Assembly: GCA_038380795.1 (NCBI GenBank)
Contig: CM076260.1
Location: 6,278,033 to 6,342,032, forward strand
Direction of reading: 5' to 3'
Source: Pyrocephalus nanus
Taxonomy: Eukaryota > Chordata > Aves > Passeriformes > Tyrannidae
DNA length: 64,000 bases
The position numbers and the translations under genes are program-made. Shown here piece after piece: positions 25,956 to 37,800 of the stretch. The notes below the pieces were generated by a model. That model had not been told where the DNA came from and made no database searches. It saw only the letters and a list, made by a program, of their open reading frames with translations. Position 1 is the first letter of the stretch. Each line of letters begins with the position of its first letter.

Positions 25956-27429
25956 GCATACAGCAAAAGACTGAAAATGTGAAACGATGGAGCCAGGGAG
26001 AAGGCCCAACATCCAGGTGCAAACAGAGGAGAGAGCAATGCTGGAAGTGTGCACAGCACAGATGGAGCCAAGGACTGCCCCAATCCTGGCCTGTTCCATG
26101 ACCTGCCATGAAGATAAGTTAAATGCAACCCACCAGCTTCCTTGTGCTTCTTTGGCATCTCCTGGCCAAGGCTCCTTCTCAACATGCCTGCTTTGTGGTG
26201 TCTCTTCAGCTGGCTCTTCAGTCCTTCCCAGGACTGTTTTTCTTTTCGTTTTTCCTTTGAATCCCATCAGAAAATGTGAGCAGCTGCCAGGATGGGAAGC
26301 AGAGCTGCAGGATAGGGCTGGTGGTTCCCTGGGAGGGTGGCCTGGTGGCTCTACTGCTTTACCTGGGAGAACCTGGCCCACCAAAAAAGGACAAATTCTT
26401 AATTTCCCAGCTGGACTTGCTCCCAGAGCCTGGAAAGGATAATTTAAAGCCAGCTATCGATTGGGCCCACACGTTCCCTCCCCATATCAGTTCTTGCTCA
26501 GGTGGATTGACAGCCACCACCACAGCTCCCAACATGGAGGTAGAAAAACCACTTGCAAACAGCTTGTACTGGGCTCCACCTCAGCATACAGCTTTTAGCA
26601 ACCCAGTCTATGCCAGGCACATGAGCCACACTCACTATTTCTTTGTGATGCTTTGAAGACACATTGCAGGCACCAAATGTTCAATGCTTCACTGCCAGCT
26701 AGGGAAAACTCCACTCCAGAACTCCCAATAAAGGCTCTTGCTATTTCACACTATATTTCATCTGTCCATGTGTTGAAGAGTTTTAATCCTGCACCTGTGT
26801 ATAGTCCTGTACCAGCAATTTCCAATTGTAGCCAGAAAGAAAACACAGCACCCTAGTTAACAGAAAAGACTCTGGAGCCAAGTAAACAAAATGACAGTCT
26901 TATAAACCAGAAGCATTTGTCCCATTAAGGATTCCATTTGTAGACAGAATAACAAGGGATGAGTTATCTGGAAGCAGAGACTTTTAAGGACATGGGTAAT
27001 GTAACAGCAACAGAAATGCTGTAACTGCAAGACCTTCGCTCAGGAGTGACTCAGCACAGCAGCTGCATCCTGGAAAATTAATACTTCAGCCTCCCCAAAA
27101 TGCCTGCAAAGCCTTTGAGAGCTTGCAAAAACCAACCCTGGAAGCCCCATCAGCCATCTGATCTGGCACAGCTATGGGGATTAACACACATCCCCACCCC
27201 AGCACAGGGCGGGGGCCTGCAGAGAGCTCCAGCAGCAACCGTGGGGACTCAAGGCACTGCTGTCAACAGAAAGCAATCATATTTTGGAGTCAAAGCTAAA
27301 GGAAACAACCCCTTCACCACCCCCAAACCTCCAAAATGTCTCTCATCACCCTACCATAGGCACCCTGCTCCAAACCCAGGGGTCCCCAAGCAGAAGCAGC
27401 TGTTAAGGAGGTTAACGCAGAATCATGTC
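25956..27429. other. Intergenic stretch just past the TNFRSF21 3' end
   Basis: No repeat or coding similarity seen. A longer 3' UTR isoform reaching into this stretch cannot be excluded. Confidence 0.5.
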
Positions 27430-28647
27430 AAATAACAAACACCTAGTATTTATTAATAAATTAGTACACTGGAAGGCAATTTTTCAATTCATTTCCCTCT
27501 TCCCCCACTCCCACCCCCTTCCCACGGGGCAGCTCATGCCACCCTCATATCATTACTTCTTCAGATTGAGCGTAGTACAGACTGTTCGTTACGGGAGCAT
27601 AATAATTGCAAATATAATCAGACAGACTTCTTACAATGCAGCTTTTTCCTCCCCCCTCCCCCCCCCAAAACCTCTTTTAATAAAAAGTGAAGTGTGATTT
27701 GAAGAGACTATTAGAGACCACGTAAGGTCTTCGAAGAACTTATCGGCCACGTCTGTATAAAAAACAAGAGACACGAGTGTAAAAGCAGAGCTTGGTTTAA
27801 GTCTTACAGCACGAGGAGAGCGGGACCACCGGTGGCCACCTTCGCCTCCCCACGTCCAGCACCGGCTCCCTTGGGGGCCCCACCATTCCCACAAGGCAAG
27901 ATAACTCCTTACATTCGACTGGAGGCAAAGGACCTTTCCATCACCTCGGAGGTTGGCGGGACTCGACCCTTTTTTCTTTTGCGGTTAAAGCGCTTCTGCT
28001 GTAGCGTAATAGGAGCGCGATGCATTGTCCGGGTTAAAACCATACAATAAATAACCGTGCTAGTAAAATCTCAGCAATGGATATGAGCCAAACAATAGTA
28101 CATTAATAAAAAAGTCAGCTCGGGTGGGAAGCTTAGCTGCGTTAAGAGACAGTAACCAGCAACAATTGGGGGGGGGTTTTTGCGTGTTTTTGCCATTTAC
28201 TGCTCCGAGGAGAAGGGAGGTGATGGGAGACGGTCACTCTGAGCGACAGCTTTGACAGAGGAAGGGGGTTACCGAGCAATCCCCAATTCCATGTGTTAAA
28301 TTACACCAGATCCGTGGTCTTTTAGTTCATTATCTGTGGGTTTTTTGTTGTGTTTCTTTTTCTTTTTTTTTTTTTTTTTTTTTTAAAAGTGCATCGGCTG
28401 ATCTGATTGGAATGAGAATAAGGAGGAGAGAGGTTCGGGAAGGGGGCAGAGACTTGGACTGAGAGCGATAGTTATGGTGGAGGGGTGCAATGCTGGCAAA
28501 CTGCCCCCCCTCCAAAAACCAAGGACACCTCAACGAAAATACTGGCCATATATTCTACAACAAAACCTGCCTGCGTATTGTCGTTCATCTTAACGAGTGC
28601 CAAGCTAGCTCTAGCAGATATTCAGAGAGTGTGTGGTGACCCAGTGC
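27430..28647 (-). other. TNFRSF21: Probable TNFRSF21 3' UTR with polyadenylation signal
   Basis: About 1.2 kb after the stop codon, similar to the length known for the human transcript. An AATAAA on the minus strand lies at 27454-27449, followed by a GT-rich stretch (GTGTTTGTTATTTG) that suits a downstream element, so cleavage near 27430 is likely. A possible earlier ATTAAA-type signal is near 27680. ATTTA motifs occur on the minus strand near 27460 and 28050. There are no interspersed repeats in the segment. A run of 22 T on the plus strand (28363-28384) becomes an internal A-run in the transcript. The 3' end is inferred, not proven. Confidence 0.65.
28363..28384. repeat. Poly-T tract inside the TNFRSF21 3' UTR
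   Basis: 22 consecutive T on the plus strand, an A-run about 265 nt after the stop codon in the transcript. Confidence 0.9.
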
Positions 28648-28877
28648 CTACAGTAAATCGGGAAGGTGGCTATAGACAGAGTCCAGGAGGGTCTGGCTGG
28701 CTTCCTGGCTTTTGACTCCAGCGATCTCAAATAGCCTGTCCAGCTTGTCTTCGGCCTGCGGGATCTCCTCTATCACGTGGAGCTCCTCGGGATTGAGGAT
28801 GTGCAGCATGTCGTCAAAGATGGGCTGCAGGTCGCAAGGGTCCAAGCGCACCTGGCGCAGGACAGTGTCCTTCTTTT
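28648..28877 (-). CDS. TNFRSF21: TNFRSF21 coding exon 6 (conserved C-terminal tail and stop)
   Basis: 230 coding nt from acceptor CCACAG to the TAG stop at 28650-28648. It encodes residues 565-640: [10 protein letters not shown], then [14 protein letters not shown], then [17 protein letters not shown], then [18 protein letters not shown]. This tail is a second folded-looking, helix-rich region that is highly conserved among vertebrate DR6 proteins. Its end matches the human C-terminus exactly as I recall it. The 3' UTR follows directly. Confidence 0.96.
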
Positions 28878-31800
28878 CTGTGGGAGGAAAGGAGAGGGTG
28901 GTCAAGAAAACTCCTTAAGGAACCTCTGCTAACCAGCGTTTGTTCTCCTCGGACCATCCTCTGGTGCCACCTCTGGAGAGGGACACGTCACAAGGAGAAC
29001 TGAGGGAAAAGGTGGAGGGTGACTGGGAGGAGAGAAGATGGAGAAGCCAGGGATGCTGAGGCACCTCAGCCAAGATCCTGCAAGAGCAAACACAGCACTT
29101 GTAAATGCTGAATGGCCAGTGCAGAAAAGTGAGGGCAGGAGGGGAGCCAAAAAAGCTGAATTCTGCTCTTTCAAGTTGTTTTCGTTGGGTCAGCTTTATT
29201 TACGCAACCAAGTATAAATTTGGTAGATTGACTGAGCTCAGTGTTTAACCTTCATCAGAAGTTAAAGACTGATTAAATGCAGCAGGTTAAATACAGTAAA
29301 TTAAGCCCTCTGAAAAAAAGGGGGGGTGGCTAATGGTACTTTACATACCAAGTCACACGCTGCAACAAACAGGACCCAGAGTGCAAAAAATTAAAAAAAA
29401 AAAAAAAAGCAGTCTTGAAATTACAAATTACATTCTCTGGTTTCAACTCCTAAAGTAACACACAGGCCAACGCAACAGCAAAAGTCAGGAGAGATGCCCA
29501 AGGATGCTACAACTTTAAATATGTTTTTCAGTCTGAAATCTTTATCCTCTTTGCCAACAGGATACTCTGGTCTAGAATGCGGATGTGATAAACATATCCT
29601 GGAGGGCCAGTTCTTCTAGTTATTTGTTTAATGATATCGTACATTGAGCAGCTTTACAACATGTGCTGACCACATGGGACATGTCGTGGCAACCCTTCAG
29701 TCCTCCCATTCCCCGCCAGGCTGATTTTGGTACCTTTGGTAATAAAAGAGCCTGTCCGGCTGAGCGCGGAGGAGCCGCTGGAGGTGGAGTCGCACCGCAG
29801 GAGGGGCTCTGCTTCATCCACGAAGAAGCATTTCTTCTCAGAAGGAGAGGGCTCCACGGTGAGCACGGCAGCCTCCGGGGGCTTGGGGCTGGGGGTGGGC
29901 GCGGGGCTCACCGGGCTGGGGCTCACCGGCAGCTCCAGCTTGTCACCTTCCAGCTTTGGGGGGAGGAAAGAGAGGGAAAATTAACTGGGGGGGGATGCCA
30001 TGCGATGGGCCCACACTCAAAACCAGCTTCACTCTGGCTTCCAACACGCCCCAGCCCACCCTCAGCGAGTGGTCCCTGTATTTGGTGGCTGCCTCGTCCC
30101 AGGGGACCTGGAGTCCCAGAACAGGCACTGGAGATGACCCAGGGTGGACACCAGCACTGGCATTTGGCACATCAGGCAGGAGGGTTAACACAACCCACGC
30201 CCTTGGTACCTTGGGTAGGACCAACCACTGTACCAGGATGGTGCCTGCAAGCACAGCACAGCATTTTAGCTCAGTTTTCCTTCTCACCCTCAGTTTGTTA
30301 AAGCTCAAAGCACAGCTCTCGGGGGCAACTGGCAATGATGCCCAAGCAGGGAAGCTCTTGCCAAAACCTGCTCCACAGCTACTGTTTGGTTACAAGCAAG
30401 GTACAGCCTGGCTCCACAGCTCCAACCAGTGCCAAGGCTGCAGGGCAAGAGCTGTGTGACCCCTCAGTGATTCCCACTGCAGCACGTGGCTCTGATCAGC
30501 TACACTGGTCACACTTTGAGTTAATTATTTGTTTGTCCCTTTTGTTTGCCCTTGTTCCCTTGAGCACCCCGTTAAAGCCTGATGGAGAAGTCTGTCCCAC
30601 CAGACTGTTAAGTTCAGAGCAAGGAAGGACAGGCAGGAGATGGCACTGACCACAATGTCACTCAAGTGCCTTTGCTTTTTCCTACCCTGATGTGAGCCAA
30701 GGGCAAGCGTTTGGCTCCACAGTCCCAAAGACACAGGCACAAGCACTGCTGGGAATCACTGCACTGGGAAGCAGCACCGTTTGACAAGTGACAGGTGACA
30801 AGTTACAGGACGAGAAGAAATGGCCCCAAGCTGTGCCAGGGGAGGTTTAGATTGGATATTAGGAAAACTTTATTCACCAAAAGGGTGGTCAGGAATTGCA
30901 ATAGGCTGCCCAGCAAAGTGGTGGAATTGCCATGCCCGAAGGCATTAAAAAAACTTGTGGATGTGGCCTTGAGGACATGATGCACTGGGTGAACATGGCG
31001 GTGTTGGGTTAACAATTGGACCTGATGACCTTAGAGGTCTTTCCAACTTTAACCATGATTCTATGATTATGAATCCACTTCCTAATTTGACTCTACTCTG
31101 CATCTTCCTTCTTGGATCTCCTTCCCACCTGCATGGCAGCAGCCAACATTATCAACCCTCCTCCACCTCCCAACATCCCCTCGAGGGGCAAATCTCAAGC
31201 ACATAATTTCTTTGTTCCCATTCCCAGCATGGATGAGGTGCCCTGGGCAGAATCCCTGCAACCCTGCCTGGCAGCTTGGGCACCTCTGAAGGTCACCAGG
31301 TCCCTCTGAGCAGGTTGCTTTAAGGGCCATCCAACATTTAACCATCTTCACAAACCCTGCATCCCTGCTCGACCTGCCAGAGAACAGAATTTCAAGCCCT
31401 GTCCACATGCAGTTCCCTCTCCCAACAGCATTTCACATCCATTTTCTCCTTCTACAGAGGAAAGACCAGGCTACTCCTGCTAACACGCTTTTGCCTAGTA
31501 CTCAGGGATAAAATGCAAAATTGGGATTAAAGGCTGTGGGAAAGGGAGCTGCTGAGCCACCTCCGCACCAGCATGGATGTGCCTGAACATTCCTCATCCG
31601 TGTCGAGGAATTCAACACCCACAAATCACATGTCTGCTGGGACGCCCATTAGTTCACATTAAATTAACATTGAAGCCTGTTCCTGGTAGAATAAAAGGGT
31701 TTTTTTTCTCCCCTCATTGAAAATAAACAGGGGAGGATTTGTTCTAGCTCAGCACATTACGCAATAGGCACGTTAAAAATAAAAGTCAGCTTTAATTTTT

Positions 31801-34800
31801 AATTAAAAGAATCTGCCTTCTCCTCTGAAACTCCCTTTCCAGAACAGTTCATCATGGAGAAATCAGCTACTGCCATTAAGGGGGAATATCAAGGGAAGGA
31901 CCAGAACAGCAGCTGGCTGCTTTCCAAATTGTAATATGCTCTGATAGCCCCTTTAAAAATAACACAGGCTTTAAGGGTTAGTTTTTCCTTGTGCAGCTCA
32001 TCTACTTAATATCCAACAACAAACCCATCTACTAATTCCCAAAAAGGGGCCTGATGACTGAGCAGCAATTGGCCAAGGGAGGGCAGGGAGCAGACAGCTG
32101 CCCTAGCTCTGTCTTCCCAGCAGAAGGGAAAAGCCCTTCCCCAAACCAACTCATTTGGAGTTTAATTAAACAGCTGCTAAAACAGGCTAGGAAAGACAAA
32201 ATCACCCGAGGTTATTTGACTGTAGCTGTCCCGGGAGCCCAAGGCTTTCCAAATAGCTGAACAGTTGCGAGCTTGAGGCAAAGCAAACAGGATGCTTGGA
32301 TGTGTTAATATTTAAACCATGGGAAGAAAGCAAGTGGGAATGAGGGCTTTGAAAGACCAGGGAATGCAGGAGGTTGCTGAGAGGTGAAGCCTGTGGAATA
32401 TGTCTAAAAACACACTATTCATAGCCCGTGACTCATTTTGTTGAAACCACCTTGGCCATTCCTATTTTTAAGAACAGCGGTGCTTGAGTGAAACCGGGCT
32501 CTGTCTGTGAAAAAATCCCACCAAAAAAAAAAAAGAAAAAAAAGCCAACCTTTTGCAGCCCTTTTGCCTTTCCAAAGATACCGAATTTCTCACCTTTACA
32601 TCCTCATTGCCGGGGTCCTGCGCTTGCCACTGAGGCTGCATCTGCACCTGCAGAGACAGACACATGGGACACTGTTAGATGGACAGTCCAGAGTGGAAAC
32701 CAAAGGCACTGCAGTGGCTTTGACACATCAGCAGCCTCCTGAGACCCATCAGTGGCACTGGGGCACTCTGCCAACATTTTTTTTTTTTTTTTTTTTTTTG
32801 AGCACTGCAGCGAGAGATTTTCAATGCCAAAAAAATATTAATAAAAAAAAAAAAAAATCCTGAAAGCTCCAGTGTACTTGCAGCTCTTTAGACTGCAGTT
32901 CAAGCACCTCTTGGATCCCAGTGCGTGTGGGAGGATGCTCTAAGCAGCTCAGGGTGTCTCAAGGTCCTTCCTAAATGGAAGAAGAGGGGACAGAAGGGGA
33001 TGGGGGCAGAAGAAGACACAAGCTTGGCTTTGTTTTCTTTTCACAGCTGCTCTCAACAGCTCTGTTTGAACTGGTGGGTCCCATTTTCTGCCTCCGTTTT
33101 ACAGTTACCGCAATAAAAGCTTAACTCGGGCAAACAGAAACTGCAGCTGCTGTGCTAATATTAGGAAGGAGCAGCAGTAAGCACTAAAAAACACCCTTCC
33201 CTCAGGCGATGCTTCCCAGTAATTCCTCCCAAAGCAACCCGGCGGGAACAAAAGCCGGTGGCAGGTTGGCTGCTGCCGAGGGTGGATGTGCACCCTCCTG
33301 GATGTGGGGGGGATAAATTTAGCACCGAGGCAGCCCGCTTCCCGGATTCCCTGCCAAAAGATGACACCCAGCTGACACCAGCCCTATTCCCAGATCTGTT
33401 ATGCCTCCGTAGGGCATGTGGGAGGAAAAGCCCCCACACAAGAAGCAGGGTGGGCTGGGCGGCACCCTGGAATAAGCGATGCTGCAGGCACAGGGTGGTG
33501 TTGAGGGGGGATGCTCTCACTATGGTCCCCACAGGGAGGCACAGGGAGGATGGATCAACAGCTTCATGGTGATCATGGTGTTTGGGGATCCACCTTAAGG
33601 GAAGAACAGATCTTGGCAGGTGAAACATCACTGGGCAGGCCAGGAGGTCTCACTGAGGTAGCTTAGACAGTGATACTGTGTGGTGTGGCAGAGAAGGAGG
33701 GGAAGGGCACGAGGATGTTGGGGTGGGAAAGCCCAAACTTCCTCTGTGCCCTTTATATCACAGTCAGGTTTCAGAAGAATGCTTGACCCATCTCTGTGGT
33801 GGAGCTGCATCCCTCAACACAAGGCAGCCCTGGAGAAGAGCTCCTCAAATCAAGCCCCACACAACCCAGAATGGGCAATGCTGGGTCTGGGGAAGGTTTA
33901 GATGACTAAAGCACAGCCACCCATGGAGGAAGCAGCTCTTCCCCTTCTGTCCTGGCCATTTGAGGGCAAAGTGCTTCTCCAAGCAGGACATGCTGTCTCC
34001 AAGAGAGCTCCTGGTGGCTTCTCCTTTCTATGGATTTGCCTACCCACTTTTTCAATTCAAACCATAATGAAGAATAGACAAAATTCTGATAAAGAGTTTC
34101 CAAACCCAATTACAGGCTGAGTAAGATGATGCTGAGTTTGGCTAGTACAAGAAACAATCTTCTAGTTTCTTCTTAAGCACCCAAAGCCATTACACTGCAA
34201 ACACACAGACCCCAGTAGATGTGGCCACAACAGCAGGGAAACCCCAAATATCACTGCACCTATAAAGTTTCTATTTTTGTGTTTATTTTATTTATATTTG
34301 TATTACTTTATAAATAATTACATTTTTGTTTATTGCATGTTTCCAGCGTAGTTCAAGCTCCAGCTGAAAATCAAGTCATGGTTTGGAGCAAACTTGGAGT
34401 GATGCCCACTCCAGCAAAACACAACCAGCCCTACCCCTTCCCCAGGGCTCTGGCCACTTCATCCTACAGCTTTGTGCCTCAAATAAAACCTGATGCAATT
34501 CCAGAAGGAAAATTCTGTTCCTTTCCTGGCTGCCTGGGCATTTCCCAGCCCTCTAACCACAGTCTCCTCCAGCTGGGAAATCCATCCAACCACTTTACCC
34601 TCACTCCCACTGCTGACACATGAAGTGAACACAGAACAAATTTAATTCCTAATTACTAGGCCCAGCCCAGTTCTGCGTTGCCAAAAGAGGAAACGAAGGG
34701 GATAGGTAGGAGCTGACAGTGGCTGGAGTTGAGGAACGCTGCTCCAGGCTCAACAACCCACCCCACCCCCCTAGGGGTTTTGATCTGTGAAAGAGCAAGA

Positions 34801-37800
34801 AAAAGAGCCACAATGCATTGCTACAGCTGCAAGCCTGGACATGGGGCTGCTTTCACATCCTCTTCTCCTCTGGCACCCCCAAAAACCCCACAGCTTAACC
34901 TCACACCAGCCCCTGCCTCGACACATCTGCTGACTCATGGGATTATTCACAACATGAAATTAGCCAGGAACCTAAACCTCGGTGGGCTCGGGGTTACAGC
35001 CTCCCCCTTTCCACTTTCAACATCTCCCTTATTCATGGGGTTTTTTTTCCCCAGCTTTGCTGAGGCTGTGCTGCTGAACTGAGCCTGTTTGCTTCCCTTC
35101 CATCCAGTCCCTGAAACGTTTCAGCCGAGGCCAGCAGAGCCATAAATAAAACGATAAGAGCTTAAAGCACTGCTCACAGCAGAGCACTCAGAGTAGCCAA
35201 TAGGGCCGGCTGTGCCGGCTCCACCCCGGGCCAGCCCAGGTGAGCACAGACTCCCCTGGTAGCTGCAAAACGCTGTTATGCACCACACACACAAAAAAAT
35301 CTCATTACCCAGTGAATTCACTGAGCTTTTCTGATTTTAACCTTAAAAATGGAGAACTGCAATTTGCTGGGATAGCAGTAAGAGACCTCTCCCTTTTTCT
35401 CCCCCCTTCTGTCCCCTACTTTTGTTGTTGTTAGCACCATTAATTTGTGTGCCCATGCTCGCTAAGCAGTGCCCAGGCTCACATGCTGCTGTCCAGCAAA
35501 CCTGCCTGCAAGGGGAGAGATTTTGCAAACCTTGAGCCCAACAAACATTAATGGCCAGGCCAGGCTTTAACAGGAGCCCTGTGAGTTAAAAGCACCCCAG
35601 AAAACCTTCCCACAGCTGCCACTCTCGCCGTATTTTCTGGCTCAGCGGCAAAAACCCCTGAGCAAAATGATTCAGAGGGCTAATCTCGGTTTAACCTAAA
35701 TTCATCCAGCGCCATGCAAAACCAGCATAATCTCCCACAGCTAAAAAAGCCGGCAAGTCTGAAGCAGAGCTGTTCTTTACCCGAAGGAAAATGTTCGTGC
35801 CACGTACCGTAACGCTCCACAGAGTCCCATTAATTCCCCTATTCCTATCAGAGATTGTAAATATTTGGATTTTGGAGCACAAAAGGCTGCCAAGGGAATA
35901 GGGCTCTAGAGAAGAGAGCAGCTTTGCCTCCATACGTTTTACAAGGCAAAGCCAGACACCAGATAAAGGATTTAGGACAAGGATGCAATAGCGGGTGGGA
36001 TGGGACAGGGAAGGGAGGCTGGATGTGTTTAGGGTATTGATTTGCCATCTGAGAACAACATTATTCAACAACACAATTTTTACTTGTGAGTTGGGGGTGT
36101 TGGTGTTTTCTTATGACACAGGATCAGGGGAGAGATGGGGAAACTCTTTTGCACCCAGGGATGCTGGGCAGGTCCAAAGGCATCACAGACAGCATAGTCA
36201 CCCATGCATCCATCCCTCCTGGGCTCATGTAGGACACATCATGCATTAAGAGACTTGCTCTGGCTCAGGTCACCCCAAGGGCATCATGCTGTTACTCAGA
36301 ATGACAGAATGGTTTGGGCTGCAAGGCACCTTAAAGCTCATGTCGTTCCCATGGGCAGGGACACCTTCCACTAGACAAGGTTGCTCCAAGCCATGTCCAA
36401 TCTGGCCTCAAACATTTCCAGGGATGGGAAATTTACAACCTCTCTGGGCAGCTCAGCCATAGGGAGGATGCATGCATTTGCATTGCTTTTGAGAGTTCTT
36501 GTTCCCTCCACATCACAAAAAGCTCTTTTTATTCTTCTTTGTTGTTGTTTCAGGGTTTTTTTGCAAGACTGCTTCTGCAGGGCTGGAGGGGCCCATGCCA
36601 GCCACTAACAGGGCAACCCACTCCTTCGGATCAAACCAGTTTGGTGGGGAGAAAAATTGCCTCGATTTGTCTGCATTTCGACAGACAAATCGGCGTGAGT
36701 CAAACCTCAATTAGCTCTAATTAAAGACTTTCCAACCAGAAGATTAAGAAAAAAAAAAAAAAAACAAAACAAAGATCAACCTCCCTGCCTACTCCTGGCA
36801 GTGATCTCTTGGCTCCCTGGACCGCTGTGATGCAGATCAACCGTCAGCACAATTCCCCAGGGATTCATCTCCCATGCACAAGCTGCTTCCCACAGACTTC
36901 CTGCATCCCGCCCAGAGCCATTCTATCACCACCCACATCGACAGTGCAGGAGCCAGCTCAGGGAGAGGAGGCAGACAGGTTACAGCAGGTAACACCTCGC
37001 AGAAACACAATGTGCTGCCGTGCTGAATGTGCACCCCTGGGTGCTTTCAGGCTTTGGCATCCCACACACAGCTTCAGGATCTCCAGGGCAGGGCAATGGC
37101 CAACTCCTTAGGTTGATCATGAGGGAGGCTCATCTGAAAAACCCCAATCAGATGCATGGGGAAAAAGGATGTGCCAGCTTGGGTGAATTTGTTAAAAAAC
37201 AACTCCTTTGCTCAAACAAGCCAAATTTCTCACATGGATCCACTTGAGCCACCTGCTCAAAAGATCAACAACCCAATTTTACCCATTTCTAGAAAAACAA
37301 GTGAAACTGCTGGGGAACTGCCAAGGTCCAGGTGCTGATGGACACTGGAGAATACACCACCACACTCTTTTAAAAAACAAAGAGACACAGGAAAGGTGAT
37401 TGGGAAATCCAGAAGATTTGTGTACAGTTATCCATGAGAACTGGGTTTGCTCATTCTCTGGAGCATCCGCTTGATGTATTTTCAGAGTTATGGGCACAGC
37501 CTGTGGTTACTCCATCAGCAGGAATTCACCATCCCAACAAGTCACACAGTAAACCCTGCTCCTGGAGCTACCACCTGCATTTTTGTGCTATTTGATAAGC
37601 ACAACCTGATGGTCTTGGTCTTGGCCAAAAGAGTGCAAGGCTCGGGAGCGTTCAGCACTGCACAGCCCAAGCCTGTTAATCAGGCATCATTCTGATGAAC
37701 AAGCCCCATGTTTTTATCTGATGCCCTTGTCCAGCACTTTGCTATAGAATTCAAAGTCAAAGCAGTAACTAGGAGGACAGAAGTTACTACCTACTCCAGG

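Noticed and set aside
29663..30301. Plus-strand open frame of 212 codons over exon 5
   Set aside because: It is the antisense shadow of the GC-rich TNFRSF21 exon 5 plus intron sequence.
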